Below are positions 1 to 11,710 of a stretch of 64,000 nt of DNA, piece after piece (the first letter of the stretch is position 1; each line of letters begins with the position of its first letter). Source of the stretch: Panagrolaimus kolymaensis (taxonomy: Eukaryota > Nematoda > Chromadorea > Rhabditida > Panagrolaimidae); contig JAJQJQ010000033.1 in NCBI GenBank assembly GCA_028622995.1, forward strand, positions 2,232,001-2,296,000. The letters are read 5' to 3'. The notes under the pieces were generated by a model that searched no databases, was not told where the DNA came from, and worked only from the letters and a program-made list of their open reading frames with translations. The position numbers and the translations under genes are program-made.

Positions 1-3000
1 TCATGCTTTGCTTCTTACAGGCTACGACATCCATAGAGGCAGTGGGTCAAGAAGTATATCAGGTATTGCTCGGCTCGATGGAATGTGCGATCCATGGAAT
101 ACTTGCACCCTCGCGGAAGGATTGGATTTCACTTCAGCTTTTATTGGCACTCATGAACTTGGTCACAGTGTTGGAATGAGACATGATGAACCATATTGCG
201 CAAGCAAATTCATTATGAGTAGTTCGTTGGGGCCTGGAAAGGTTACATGGTCAACTTGTTCATTGAGAGATTATCACACATTTTTGACCCGATTAGAGTA
301 AGATTTTGAATTAAATTTATATTTTATAAAATTCCCTGTTTTTTTAGTTCAAGAAGTAAAAATTGTTTACGTACAACAAATTTGCGAGAAAAAATGCCAA
401 TTAGTGGAAGAATGAAACCTGGGCAAATTTATGATGCCAATATGCAATGTCAACTTATGCATGGCTATGGATATCAACAAGTATGGAATTATTTGGGAAT
501 GCCTTTTCTAAAATCCAATTTAGGTTACTCCCAGACAAGATCATTATGATGGAATTTGTTATATGATGTGGTGTGGCCAATCAACTTTCGGTCGAATCAT
601 TACTTCTCATCCTGCTCTTGAAGGAACATTTTGTGGTCAAAGTAAATGGTGTCAGCTTGGACGTTGTGTTCCATGGGGTGGCAGCGTTGCAGAATACACA
701 ACCGCTCCACCACCACCACCGCCTCCAGCACCAACAACATATATGCCACGTCAACAACCACCTTCAGTTTGGGCCACCACTACTCCACGACCAGTCATGG
801 CTCGACCAGCTGCAGCTCCAACGGTTAGTCGATCATTATGGGCTCGAAAAAGGACATATTTACCTCCAAAAAAATATTACCCCAGAACTTTTGATAGTTT
901 TCCATTTCGTTTTCGTAGAAGAAGATTGCGTCGACGAAGACTTTAAAAAAACAAATCCATCAATTTTTTTTCTATGAATAGCTTTCTTTCATTTTTTTGT
1001 TTTTTGCCATTTTTTGTTTTTCACTCCATTACTTCTTCATTCATCGGACATTGTTTAAAAAAAGCATGACAAAAGCTGGATCTCCTGACTGCATTCAAAA
1101 GCTCCGGTATATTCAATTGCAATCAATGACACCTTTCCATTCACTGCTCAAACCTTTGTTTTTCTTTTATTTATTTAACTGTAAATTATGGCGGTTTTGG
1201 GACACGATAACTTTCAATTTGCAAATTGCAATATACTTTTATCTTATGGACTGTCTCCAAACTGCTTTTATGTATTTTTTTATTTCTCACTTTCTTGTGT
1301 TTTTTGTATAAAAAAAGACAAAGCTTTTATTAGAAAACTCCTACTTTCCCTTTGATTCTCATCACTTTTTCCAAATCAAAAATATGCAGTTTGAATGAAC
1401 CGAGAGATTCATTTTAAATGGGAGATGAAAGAAATTTGGAAAATTAGCGAATGATGGTAAAAGAGATTTGAAAAGGAAAAGATGGAGATAACTTTGAGAA
1501 AAAGTGTGATTGATAATACCATTTATTTTTAAGTTTGATTTAGTTCGCTTTATTTTATGTTTGTTTATATGCTTTTTTCGTTGCACTTTTCACTGCCGTC
1601 TTTTAATATTTTATTTTTTGCTTTGCTACTACGTTTTTTTTGTTGCATTTTTATTTATTATTTTGGTTATTCAACAATCCATCCTAATTTAAAGTGGACT
1701 GTATTTTATACGCTACAATGAAAGTGCTTTTATAGCTTTTCAAAAAGTATCATAGAAGTTGATACGGATTTTTTTTATTAACTCCTCCCATTTCCGACAT
1801 TTTTTGAAGGTCTTTTTCGTTTCGGTAAAAAAGAAAAAAAATTGACTCTTATCTAAAACTGAAGAACAAAAAATAGTTAAATTTGAGACAAAAACACACA
1901 GACTTTATATATTTAATTAAAAGCATAAAACTCAAACACGTGATATTTAAATTTTAAACGGGTTTAGTTTAGTTTACATAGTGTAAAGCCCCACAGGAGG
2001 GATGGCAAAATACGTGAATTAAAATAGATAGTAAAATTGCAACATCCGGTTTAATTTTTTCTTTTTCGTGTAAAAATGACCTTTCATGACGTTGGTGGTT
2101 TTAATAATAAACAAAAAAGAACACACTAAAAACTTTAACCGGTTATTGTATAAAAATAAGAGGCGCCAAACCGGCGCCATCATTTATCACTTTATTGTTT
2201 TATTGTAAATAAAAAAATAGGGTCATTTTTTAAATTATGACCGACCAATACAATTTTTGTGAGATTTTTGTAATAATTTTGTAGAAAAAAAAGTTGCAAA
2301 AAATATTTTCCAAATAGCAAAGAAATTATAAAATATAATGCAAATAATATTTTATTACAGAGAGTCAATGGTCAATGGTCCATATGGTCATCGTTGGCTT
2401 GTCATTTATGCACATGTCCTAATGTTGTTGGATCCATTGGTGTCACAACAACTCGAAGAGCTTGCAATAATCCAGCTCCATTCAATGGTGGAGCTGAATG
2501 CATTGGTGCAGGCGTGAGAGGTCATATTTGCAATAAAAACTGCCAACAGCAAACTCTCACAGTAAATCAATATATTACAAGTGTTTGTGCGGAACACAAA
2601 CGAACTAAAAATGACCAAGAACTTACTGGAGGTGGAAGTCAACTCAATCGATATCCTCAAAGAGCTTGCAAAGTAAGTCATGGATTTGATTAAATTTACT
2701 GGTTTCATGGTTGTTCTTCGATATATTAGTGGTCTTTGAAATGACCATTACCATTTTTTTATTCTATGTATTAAACTTTTGTCATTTAAGGTTTTCTGTG
2801 ATGTTAAAACAGGTTCATCAGGACAAAGGAATTACAGGTTTGTTTGAATACTAATAATAATTTATAAGTGAGAGTTTATTTTTAATTTAGATTTTATGGA
2901 GACAATCTTCAAGATGGAACTCCTTGTGGCTGGGATCGTTATTGTCTCAATGGGGAATGTCTCGTAAGTTTTTTTTTGTAATTTATATGAATGCAAACTT

Positions 3001-5251
3001 TTTAAATGAAATCATTCGAACGGTCTTTTGAATGTGACATCTTCTTCAGACTAAATAGATAAAATAATAAAGGTTTTCACTATTTTATTACTAAAAAAAA
3101 AGAAAAGTGTCTGTTATTTTTTCTCAAACTTTCTTTTTCTAAAAGCTTCCGGTTTTATAGAACCAAAATTTATTTAATTCAAAAAATCACTTAGTGTCAT
3201 GTCACTTTGTTTTTCGATGATTTTTGATTGAAACAAAAAGTTTTTGTTAAAAATTAAAAGTTTCAGAAAAAATGATTGTGGCCTGCCCTAAAAAAGGTGC
3301 AGACACGAGACTTTTGTCACTCATCCAAGCAAGAAAAAAAATAAAATAAAAAAGAATTAGACACGTTTTTAAACTATCGAATTAAACTCCCAATTGTTTG
3401 AAAATTAAATGGAAAAAAACAAGTTTTCGAGGGCAAATTTTAATCGTTTTTTTACCAAAAAAAATTGAAAACTGATGAGGGAGAAAAGTTACAATAAAAA
3501 GATGAAATTAAATTTTTTCTAGAATCTCTCTTGCGATGACACAGCTTTAATCACTCGAGATCTCTCATGTCCATCAGAACGTTGTCCACTCACAGCAGCT
3601 GCAGCTCCACCAAGTGATATTTTAAATGTTCAAGGGCAATGGGGTGCATGGAGTTTATGGACATCGTGCACGGTTTCATGCGGAATTGGTGGTGTTAAAC
3701 AACGTTCAAGAGCCTGCAACATTGCAAACAGATGCGAAGGCCCTGCAACTGAGAGAGTTATTTGTAATCAACAAGCTTGCCCCACTATTTTATCTAATGA
3801 TCCTTCATGGACTGATTGGACCAGTTGGAATGGCTGCAGTGTCAGTTGCGGACGTGGTTCACAAGCTCGTTATCGCCGTTGTGCAACTCCACAAAATACC
3901 ATTGCTTACACATGTGCTGGAAAAACCATGGATATTCGTAATTGTGAAGAACTTCCTTGCTCGAATAATTCACCTAACAGCTTATCAGGAATTTGGGGAT
4001 TATGGAGCGGCTGGAGTCAATGTTCTCGAAATTGTGGGCCTGGTATACAAACTCGGCAACGATTTTGTACTCGTGAACCATGTGATGGATCCGGCACTCA
4101 ACGAATGGCTTGCAATCTCAAAGAATGTGCAAGTTCGAATTGGGGATTATGGAGCGGCTGGAGTCAATGCAGTCGATTATGTGGTAAAGGACTAAAATCG
4201 AGGTCGAGGTAAAACATATTATCTTTTTGAAACCATTCATCCAAAAAAACTTTCATTCCAGAGCATGTCCTATTCTTAATGCTTGTGCTGGTTCTTCTAT
4301 TGAACAAGCATTCTGTAATGAACAAGCTTGTACGGCTGCAATGTCAGTTGGGTCATGGAGTGGTTGGAGTGTCTTTGGGGAATGTTCAATGAGTTGTGGA
4401 GCTGGTGTGAAGCGAAGAACTCGGCATTGTCAAGGTGGAAATTGTCCTGGAAATTATCGCGAATCTGTGATATGCAATGAAGGACCATGCGCAAATTCCA
4501 ATGCTAATTGGGGAGGTGAGACAACTTCTTCTTCTACTACTACTACAGCTGCTACTCAAGCGCCAACAACAATTTCTTTTACTGATACTACTTTGTCTAA
4601 TTCTTTTTCTTCTTCTTTGGATGGGGAAGTGTCTTCGGCTAGGGTTTTGGAACATAATAATAATATTCCACTTTTAACAATAACAACAACTACCACCACT
4701 AATCTTCCTATAACCACATCTTTTTCTACCTCAACTTTATCAACAGTAAAGCCCATTGAGCCTTCAGAAATTTCTGTTGCTCCTCCTCGATGGACTTTAA
4801 GGTCATCAAGTCGTGATTCTGCTTTGCCTTCTAATCGTTTATTTGATATTCCACCATCACAAGCTTTGCCACATGTATTTTCTTCTGGTTTACCTAAATT
4901 CTCATACATTAGCGGGAAAGGTATTTCATCTGCCAGAAGTATAAGCATTTCACAATTTACGGCTCAACGTCGAAGACTTTAAAGTTTCGAATTGGTGCCA
5001 TAAAAAATATTAGGACTCAGTTTTTTCTTATTTAGCTTATTTTTATTTTGCCATTTTTCTGTTATTAAACTTCGATTCTTTGATTTGATTTTAATTCCTT
5101 TTTGTTGTAAATTTCAGGATGGGGATATTGGTCAACTTGTTCTGAAATTTGCGGGAATGGTTTACGTAAAAGAGTAAGAAAATGTTATGGTAGTGGACAA
5201 TGCACAGGAAAAGAACATGAAAGAGAATCATGCTTCATTCGACGGTGTTAA
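1..5251 (+). CDS. ADAMTS-family secreted metalloprotease, 5' end outside window
   Basis: Partial gene. Reading starts in frame at base 2. Exons: 1-297, 348-480, 524-823, 2361-2672, 2791-2837, 2891-2963, 3523-4208, 4262-4515, 5118-5251 (744 codons, all phases agree). Order of domains: the end of the zinc protease domain with the HExxHxxGxxHD site ([12 protein letters not shown]) and a Met-turn (FIMSSS); a disintegrin-like module ending near [11 protein letters not shown]; a proline-rich linker; a first thrombospondin type 1 repeat (GQWSIWSS); a Cys-rich module ([11 protein letters not shown]); then six more TSP1 repeats (WSxWSxCSxxCG type). Family members cut extracellular matrix proteins, here plausibly basement membrane. 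The usual ~100-residue spacer after the Cys-rich module is missing. Two exons run on past their donors into open, biased sequence with their own stops (824-946 and 4516-4982), suggesting alternative ends. A poly(A) signal lies at 5307-5312. Which nematode adt/gon gene is closest cannot be settled here. Confidence 0.9.
824..946 (+). other. Alternative short 3' end of the ADAMTS gene (read-through of donor)
   Basis: If the GTTAGT donor at 824 is not used, the frame stays open for 40 more codons and stops at 944-946. The tail is strongly basic and ends in [10 protein letters not shown]. The product would hold the protease, disintegrin-like module and proline-rich linker but no thrombospondin repeats. 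The spliced form uses the same donor (phase 0) and the acceptor at 2360. Confidence 0.45.
4516..4982 (+). other. Alternative Ser/Thr-rich 3' end of the ADAMTS gene
   Basis: Past the GTGAGA donor at 4516 the frame stays open for 155 codons. It encodes a Ser/Thr-rich, mucin-like stretch with runs of Thr and ends in QRRRL before a TAA at 4980. Such biased composition is not expected of random AT-rich intron sequence, so I take it as a coding alternative to the last TSP1 exon (5118-5251). Confidence 0.5.
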
Positions 5252-6066
5252 AGAAAAATCCAATATATCATAATTAATTCTTCCCAAAAAATAAGGTATT
5301 AAAAAAAATAAATCAGTCAAAGATTATTGAAAACGGGCTAAATTGTCTTCATTTTTTTTCTTCTTCATGTGTGTTGTTTGTTTGTGTGTGCTGCTTTTAA
5401 ATGGCGTCAAAACAAAATCTTTTTTTTACCTGTGTTGCAGCATCGAAAAAATTCTATAATTTTTTTGTTTGCTTTTTGATAAATAATTTTCCCTAATTTT
5501 TTTATGTTCATTTTAAGTTTTATTATTTGGTTTGTAATAAGGCTACCTTAATTATAAGTGTAAATATTATTATTATTAATTCTTGCTTTTTTTCATCAAT
5601 AAAAAAGCATTCATGCGTCCCCAAAAATAAACAAAACCGGAGGCAACTTTTCTCTTTCCATACATTCCTTCCTTCATTCTTCTCTTTTTTTATTTTATCC
5701 ATTTTTATGTATTTTAAATAAAGCAAAACCCTCTGATTGCCCAATTTATGTTTCATTACGTGTCTTTTCATATAAGGTTTTGATTTTTGTTAAAGTATTA
5801 TTATTATCTCAAGTATTATAACGTATTTGATTCTGTGATGATCTTCTGGTTTTGAAAAAATTTTTATATGTTGATTCTGTTTCATCTGGTGCAAGTGTTT
5901 TTCGTTTAATAAAAAAAGTTTTAAAAAATATAATGATTTATTAATAAAACGACAAATTATAAAAATATACGAATTTCAATAACATTTTTGAGTTTTATCC
6001 TTGTTGAGAGTTACAAAATACACAAAAGAGAGAGAAATTTTTTTTGAGAATTCAATGACATTTGTT
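5252..6066. other. Intergenic, convergent 3' regions
   Basis: AT-rich spacer between the ADAMTS 3' end and a convergent small gene. It contains AATAAA at 5307-5312 and poly-T tracts. I see no convincing gene. Confidence 0.6.
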
Positions 6067-6411
6067 TTAAGCCGCAGGAATAGGTGCTGGAGCACCACCA
6101 CCATTTGCAGAAACACCAGCAGTTGAAGGAGGAGCACCACTTTTTTCAACACCACCAGAAGCCACAGCAACAGGAGGTGGAGGAGGAGCACCAGGTTTTG
6201 CCAAAAGTAAATCAGATTTGAGATCAGGATCATCATTAAGGAGACCAGATTTTGTATTGCATTGTTTCGTTGGATCAGCAGGTTTACCATCAGGAGGAGG
6301 AGGCTTCTTTCCACCAGCACAACCAAGAATTAATAATGGACCAAGAATTGATGTTGTTGTTATCAAAGCTATTATTGAAGTCATCCAAAGCATCACTGCA
6401 TATTCTTCCAT
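6067..6411 (-). CDS. Small proline-rich membrane protein, unknown function
   Basis: Single exon, 114 residues, start chosen at the ATG for MEEYAVMLWM. One hydrophobic helix covers about residues 6-32 (IIALITTTSILGPLLILGC). The remainder is hydrophilic and rich in Pro, Ala and Gly, with KKPPPPDGKP, PGAPPPPP and a GGGAPAPIPAA end. This looks like a single-pass membrane or tail-anchored type protein with a disordered tail. I do not recognise a family. An in-frame extension upstream to about 6561 is open but looks like 5' UTR. Confidence 0.6.
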   Translation of the reverse strand: MEEYAVMLWMTSIIALITTTSILGPLLILGCAGGKKPPPPDGKPADPTKQCNTKSGLLNDDPDLKSDLLLAKPGAPPPPPVAVASGGVEKSGAPPSTAGVSANGGGAPAPIPAA

Positions 6412-6790
6412 TTTGTTTGTTTCTTTGTTGTTGATCCAATTCAGGTTGCGTTGATGATGTTGTCGCGAAATGGTTGAAAGCTGGAGTCGTTGAGGTTTTG
6501 ATTGATGAGAAAGAGCGAGTTTATTGAAAACACAAAATGACACAAAAGTTATGAAAAACAAAGATAAAAACTTTTATACTGATTTATGGATTGTGGAGAA
6601 TGATGTTTAAATGTAAATTTGTATAATAATTTTGACAGATGCCTTTGTCGTGAAAGTCGAAACTGTTTAAAACATAGTTTCATTAAATGATTTTTTACAA
6701 AACATTTATTATATGTCCTTTTTTAACTTTAAAAAATATGTACTTTATTATGTGTAAAAGTATTTGAATTTTAAAAGTGATATTTTTTTA

Positions 6791-7364
6791 TTATATTAAT
6801 GATGATCGACTTTGAGGGTATGTGCAAATTGCGGGTTTTTCATTATAGCAAATTGCAGCAAACCATTTTCCACTTCCAATTTTTGAACTCAAACATCGCT
6901 CTTCTGAAGCATTTACAGGCTGACCTTTCAACCAATTACTGAATCCATTGAATGGATTTCCATCAATCCATTGCCAAATATTTTGGTGAACTAAATTTTG
7001 AGCTCCCAACCAATAACTTGCTTCACCTTCAGGATAAAATGTTGCTTCAGCGGTTTCTAAAAATTAATTAATTTTTAAAAGCCAATGGAGTAGTTTATGA
7101 ATTACCGGAAATAAACTGATTTACATCACCATTGGGAACTATTGCAAGTTTCGCTCCAAATCCTTCGCAATATTCTTCAGCGTTATAAAAATTCAATGGA
7201 GGTTTATGAAATATGTAGCAATTGTTATCTCCAAATACGGAAGATTCAATTCCATATGGGCAAACTTTAGATTTCAGATTCTTCTCATCCTTTGGAATTT
7301 CCAGAGGTAATGCAAAAGTAAAAACAAGAAAAGTACAAAAATAAATTAAATTCAAAGCTAACAT
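6791..7364 (-). CDS. Secreted C-type lectin-like domain protein
   Basis: Two exons, 7364-7106 and 7056-6791 (phase 1), 174 residues. The N-terminus is a signal peptide (about 1-20, LIYFCTFLVFTFA). One C-type lectin-like domain fills the rest: CPYG start, YCEGFGAKLAIV, YWLGAQN, WQWIDGNPF, and Cys pairs near ERC and AIC...AIC. The calcium and sugar site is degenerate: the EPN/QPD position reads QPV and the WND position reads WFA. It is therefore probably a non-calcium-binding CTLD. Nematodes carry large families of these (clec genes), often linked to immunity or cuticle, but no specific role can be read from this sequence. Confidence 0.85.
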
Positions 7365-7976
7365 TTTTTTGATAAACGTAAGTAAAATAAAAATAAGGGT
7401 ATTTGAAGAAATCAGAAAAAGGCTTTTATTTGCTTTTTTTCAAAACATCAAATAAACAAACATAATTTGTTTTTCAATGATAACGAGTTTGACTATTTTT
7501 AAAAAAAAGTTTTCATAAGCTTAGTTTTACTATTTTTAACTGATAAAAGTTTTAATGAGTTGCTAATTTTAGAAATTAGATAAGTTGAAGACAAACAAAA
7601 ATTGCGTGTTGATTAGTCCAAACAAGTGCTGTATCTGTCTATAATCACTAAAGGAATTTAAATCATTTGATGCTCATGGTTTACCAATAATACTTTTCTT
7701 CCTTTGTTGCTATTTCAATGACATCCATGCTATTTGAATATGGCTTTTCAAGATCTTCTTTCATTTACATATAATCTTCTTTTGAGGATAATTGTATTGT
7801 TTCACCAGCTGTAATTAACATTATCGTCGAATAAAAGCAAAAAAACCTGGAATGTGAGCAAAAAATGAATCAAAAAAGGTTAAAAAGTGATTCGAAAAAT
7901 AAATACATTAACATGGTTGTAAAAAAATTGTTTATTTTTTTCAATTATTAACGAAAATCATCAAATATTCAGTAAT
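7365..7976. other. Intergenic, possible decayed exon
   Basis: AT-rich. On the minus strand, after an acceptor-like TTACAG at 7809-7814, an open stretch from 7808 to a TAA at 7765 encodes AGETIQLSSKEDYM. After that stop the same frame continues with acidic Tyr-containing codons to about 7687. This could be a degenerate cytoplasmic-tail exon, or chance. Confidence 0.3.
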
Positions 7977-8357
7977 TTATATTCCTGGTGCAACAGCTGG
8001 AACTTTATTTCGACTTAGACCTTGTTCATAATAAACCATATCAGGATTTTTATCCGAGACAGACTTCTTATTTGTTGTTGTTGTTCGCTTTTCGATTCTC
8101 CAAAGAACAAAGAGGATACCACCAGAAATGAGCCAAAATAAAATCATTGAAATTATAACCACTAAAATAAATTCAAACTATATAAAAAAAGAGTAAGAAA
8201 AAATAAACTTACAAATTGAAAATGGCGATGATAAAGAGAATTTGTTATATTCAGGCTTTTCTGTTGTCGTTGAAATTGATGCTGAAGTCGAAGTTATTAA
8301 AATTGCCAAAGTTGAAATTAGGATTGAGTTTGGTAATGGCAAAAAAGTCGTAGACAT
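7977..8357 (-). CDS. Small single-pass type I membrane protein, unknown family
   Basis: Two exons, 8357-8213 and 8161-7977 (phase 1), 109 residues. A signal peptide or first hydrophobic stretch lies at about residues 6-26 (PNSILISTLAILITSTSA). A short Ser/Thr-rich ectodomain follows, then a transmembrane helix at about 49-67 (VIISMILFWLISGGILFVL) and a basic cytoplasmic start (WRIEKRTTTTNKK). The tail contains VYYEQGLSRN. No homologue recognised. It lies on the same strand as the lectin-like gene and faces away from the DENN gene. Confidence 0.65.
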
Positions 8358-9846
8358 TGTGATTTTTTGATATCAAACAATTTAAAAAACGGTGAAAACG
8401 AAGAAAGAAAAGTTTCGTAAAGGATTTAATGCAAATTTTGTGAGATAAAAATGTGAAAGCAGCCCATTGATGGGTAAAGTTTTAAATATAAAATGGTTTG
8501 AAGAAACAAAAAGGAAAAAGGGAAAATCAAATTTAACATCAACGATAACAAGAATGTGCTTCTTTTTCCATTTTCACCTTAAATCTTTGCATTTTTGTTT
8601 TTATTTTATGTTCAATCAAAGTCAATAAAAAAATAAATAGCACCGTTTTTTTTATTTTCATAATTCTAGTTTCCGTTTGTTAGCAGCCAAAAAAATAATA
8701 ATCCACTCACACGGATTTTTAATGCGGTTTTGTACACATGTTGTTGTTTTGCATTGATTGATTTTCAATAAAATAAATTAAGCTGTTTTGAGCTGCGTTT
8801 TTTTTTTTGTTAATTGACTATAAACATATGGTATATATTAAATATCCATTAATGGATTACTGGTAAAACATTTGTATAGCTAATAAATTATTCACGTTTA
8901 GATCTTGAACGTTTGTTCTTTTTTCTCATCAGTGATTTCAAAAAAAAACAAAAAACAAAGCGAAAATTGAGCGAGTCAGTTTTACGCGCGCTTTTTCTTT
9001 GCCTTCTTTTTTTCGTTTTTTTCAAAGTTCAATCAGTTGTTCCTGCACAAAACAAGCATGATTCCTTCCTTTATTTTTTTTTGTTCAAAAAATTAATACT
9101 TTTTTTGAATATTGATTATAATTTTTTATGCTAGCACAATTACCACCAAGTTTTATGACCTGAAAGAACACCATTTTTCGTATCCACTTATTTTTTTAAA
9201 TGTGCTGTCAGCTGTCAATATTAAAACCTTTTTTTTAATTTTTCAATTTAAAATTCAACAAAAAACTATTTTCATCATCATCTGTATAATATCATAATTA
9301 TGAATCATAGCATTTTTTTTTTGTTTTCATTTTAACCGTTTTAAACCATAAATGGCACTAAAAGTTATTCATTCCGTTTTTAAGCTCTTTCTCCTCCATC
9401 ATTGAATGATTATTTTGTGGAAACATTTTTTTTCACTACTAAAGTATACATGCATACATTTTATTTTTTTAGTAGTCATTTCTCTCATATTGTTACTCTT
9501 ATCATAATAATGCATTGACGTTGAAAAATATCTGCTACCTGCTGAATGAGACATAGAGGCCATTTGCGAGGGATACATTTGGTTAACATTTTTTTGGATT
9601 GTAACTTTTCTTCAACTTCTTTTTCAATTACCTTTTATGAGCCCTTTATAAAAATGTATTTCCTTTAAAACCCCACTAATAAAAAACAGGTTTTTTTTTT
9701 ACTATTCTAACCCGTGTTGACCTTTCTTTTTGTTCTTTGTTTTTTGTTTGTTCTCGAGAAATTGCGTCTTTTTGTGTTTCAACGAATTTTTATTTATTGT
9801 TACTTTGTAAAGTTGTTTTTATTTTATTAACTGTAATTTATTTCAG
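8358..9846. other. Intergenic 5' region shared by two divergent genes
   Basis: Long T-rich and A-rich tracts and no convincing ORF. It holds a perfect 14-bp palindrome, ATCCATTAATGGAT, at 8844-8857, followed by GGATTA-type homeodomain sequence, and the pyrimidine-rich acceptor directly before the DENN start. Promoters for the small membrane gene (minus) and the DENN gene (plus) are expected here. Confidence 0.5.
9841..9846 (+). promoter_or_regulatory. Candidate spliced-leader acceptor, DENN gene
   Basis: TTTCAG abuts the ATG at 9847 with no gap. No upstream exon is recognisable, so this fits either an SL trans-splice site or the acceptor of a 5' UTR intron. Confidence 0.5.
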
Positions 9847-11710
9847 ATGAGCGAAAAATGTGTTCGTCCGCTTAAAAATCCACCAACAAACTTTGTCCAA
9901 CGTGCTCGTCTTATTCGTCGTCGAACAACTAATCTTTATGATCGTGTAAGAGGGATAACATTGAATTCAACCGATGATCAATCTCTTATTGAACAAGTCT
10001 TAATTATTAAATTAAAGAAATAGTAAGTTTTTAACATTTTTATCACCTTTTAAATAATTTATGCGTATTACTTTTTAGTGAAGAAGCAACGGACAAAGAT
10101 ATTTCTGCAATGAATGGATTCGTTTCTCCTTACATTCCTTACATATTTTATGCTAATCCACCAATTGGTAAGCTTGTTAAATTCTAAAACAATTAAACGA
10201 TTTACTTTTTAGCTGAAAAGAACCCTCTACCTGCACCATTATTCTATCCTGATTTTAGTCAACCATGGAAGCAAAATGAATGTGGATCAAAAGAAGGAGC
10301 CTATTTGGTTGTGCTTACAGATGAACGTGGTAATAGAACATTTGCTTATTGTTACAAATACCGACATGATGAAGAAGAATTTCGTTATCGTATTTTCGGT
10401 TAGTTACTTTTAAACGTTTCTTTGCATTTTCTTTTTACTAACGCTTTGCCTTTTTTCTTCTTATTTTTAGATGCAGAAAAAAAATTGTTAACGTTATCAA
10501 CAGAAGAACTTTTTGCAGAAAACTCTGTGGTTGTTTTGACGTCGCATTTCCCAGCAGAATCACTTTTGTCAAGCCTGGCAGCTGATGTTGTACGAAAATT
10601 TTATCATGAACCAGAAAAGCTGGATCTCATCTCTCAAGATTTGCTGAAGCTCAAATTAACTGCATCTCGTAAGTGGTTACTATTAAGAGTTATATTTATT
10701 TTTGATTACTCTTTTAGAATCTGCATTCAAGCATAGTCGATACATAATACCGAGTTATGTTGGCACCAATTTTGCTGGAAAACCAATTGCTATAATCATT
10801 TCAAAATTAGGCATTGATAATACTATTTACATATTTTTATCATTGTTAGCTGAAAAACGTGTGATCATTACTGGTGAAAATGTTAAAGCCATATCAGATA
10901 CTGTACAAATGTTTGCTCGAATGTTATCACCAATGGATTGGCCTCATACTTTGCTTCCTGTTATTCCTGATTCTCATATTGATCTTATTTCTAATCCTAC
11001 GCCATATCTTTGTGGATTGAGTCGACATAACTTAAATGTGCTGAAACATGCTCTCGTTGGAAACTCCAGTTCTGATTCCCACGATGAAGATGTTACTATA
11101 ATTGATGTTTCACGAGGTATTCTAGCTCCAATTGGCCTGGAATTCGCTAAGATGAAAAGCAAGACACAAATCCTTGAATCTTTAATTTCAGTTGGAACAT
11201 CATTGGGATTTTCAAAATCTATGATACTTGAACTTCGAACATCATTGAAAAATGCACTTCCATACAAAGATGAGAACGTTGAAAAAGCTAGTGCTAAAAT
11301 TGAAGATGTAAGTTCATATTCAAAAAATTTTCATTCTTAAATGGTTGGTTTCAGAAAATAATGATATGGTATGCTGAACTTTTTGGACATTACAAAAGTT
11401 ATATTTGTGGTGCAAATCTTCTTTCATCAAAGAATAAGAAACGCTTCATCAATGCTCATCCTGTTCCTGAAACTCGTGAATGCCTTACATGGTTTATTGA
11501 ATCTGGCATTTTTCAAGCCTTCATTTACTCGGTTGTGAGTTCATTTATTATAAAATATAAATTAATCTTGTATTATAGCGTGATTCAAAGTATTACAATC
11601 CTATGTACACTCGTTTTGCTAAAATTCTTGAAAAGCATGCTCCACCTGTAAGAAGCAAAGGAACTCGAAATCGTGCAAGAACTTTGTTTTATCGGCTCTT
11701 ACGTCATTAA
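9847..11710 (+). CDS. DENN-domain Rab exchange factor, DENND2-like
   Basis: Seven exons: 9847-10022, 10079-10167, 10213-10398, 10471-10668, 10718-11307, 11355-11534, 11579-11710; 516 residues, phases consistent. The uDENN part contains a VLTDERGNRTFAYC motif. The central DENN part has YIFLSLLAEKRVIITGE, then DWPHTLLPVIPDS and NPTPYLCGL. The dDENN tail has LFGHYKSYI and FIESGIFQAFI. The order and spacing resemble the DENND2 group. DENN proteins exchange GDP for GTP on Rab GTPases at membranes. The protein lacks the long N-terminal extension of vertebrate DENND2, so it is a compact form. AATAAA lies at 11899-11904. Confidence 0.8.
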
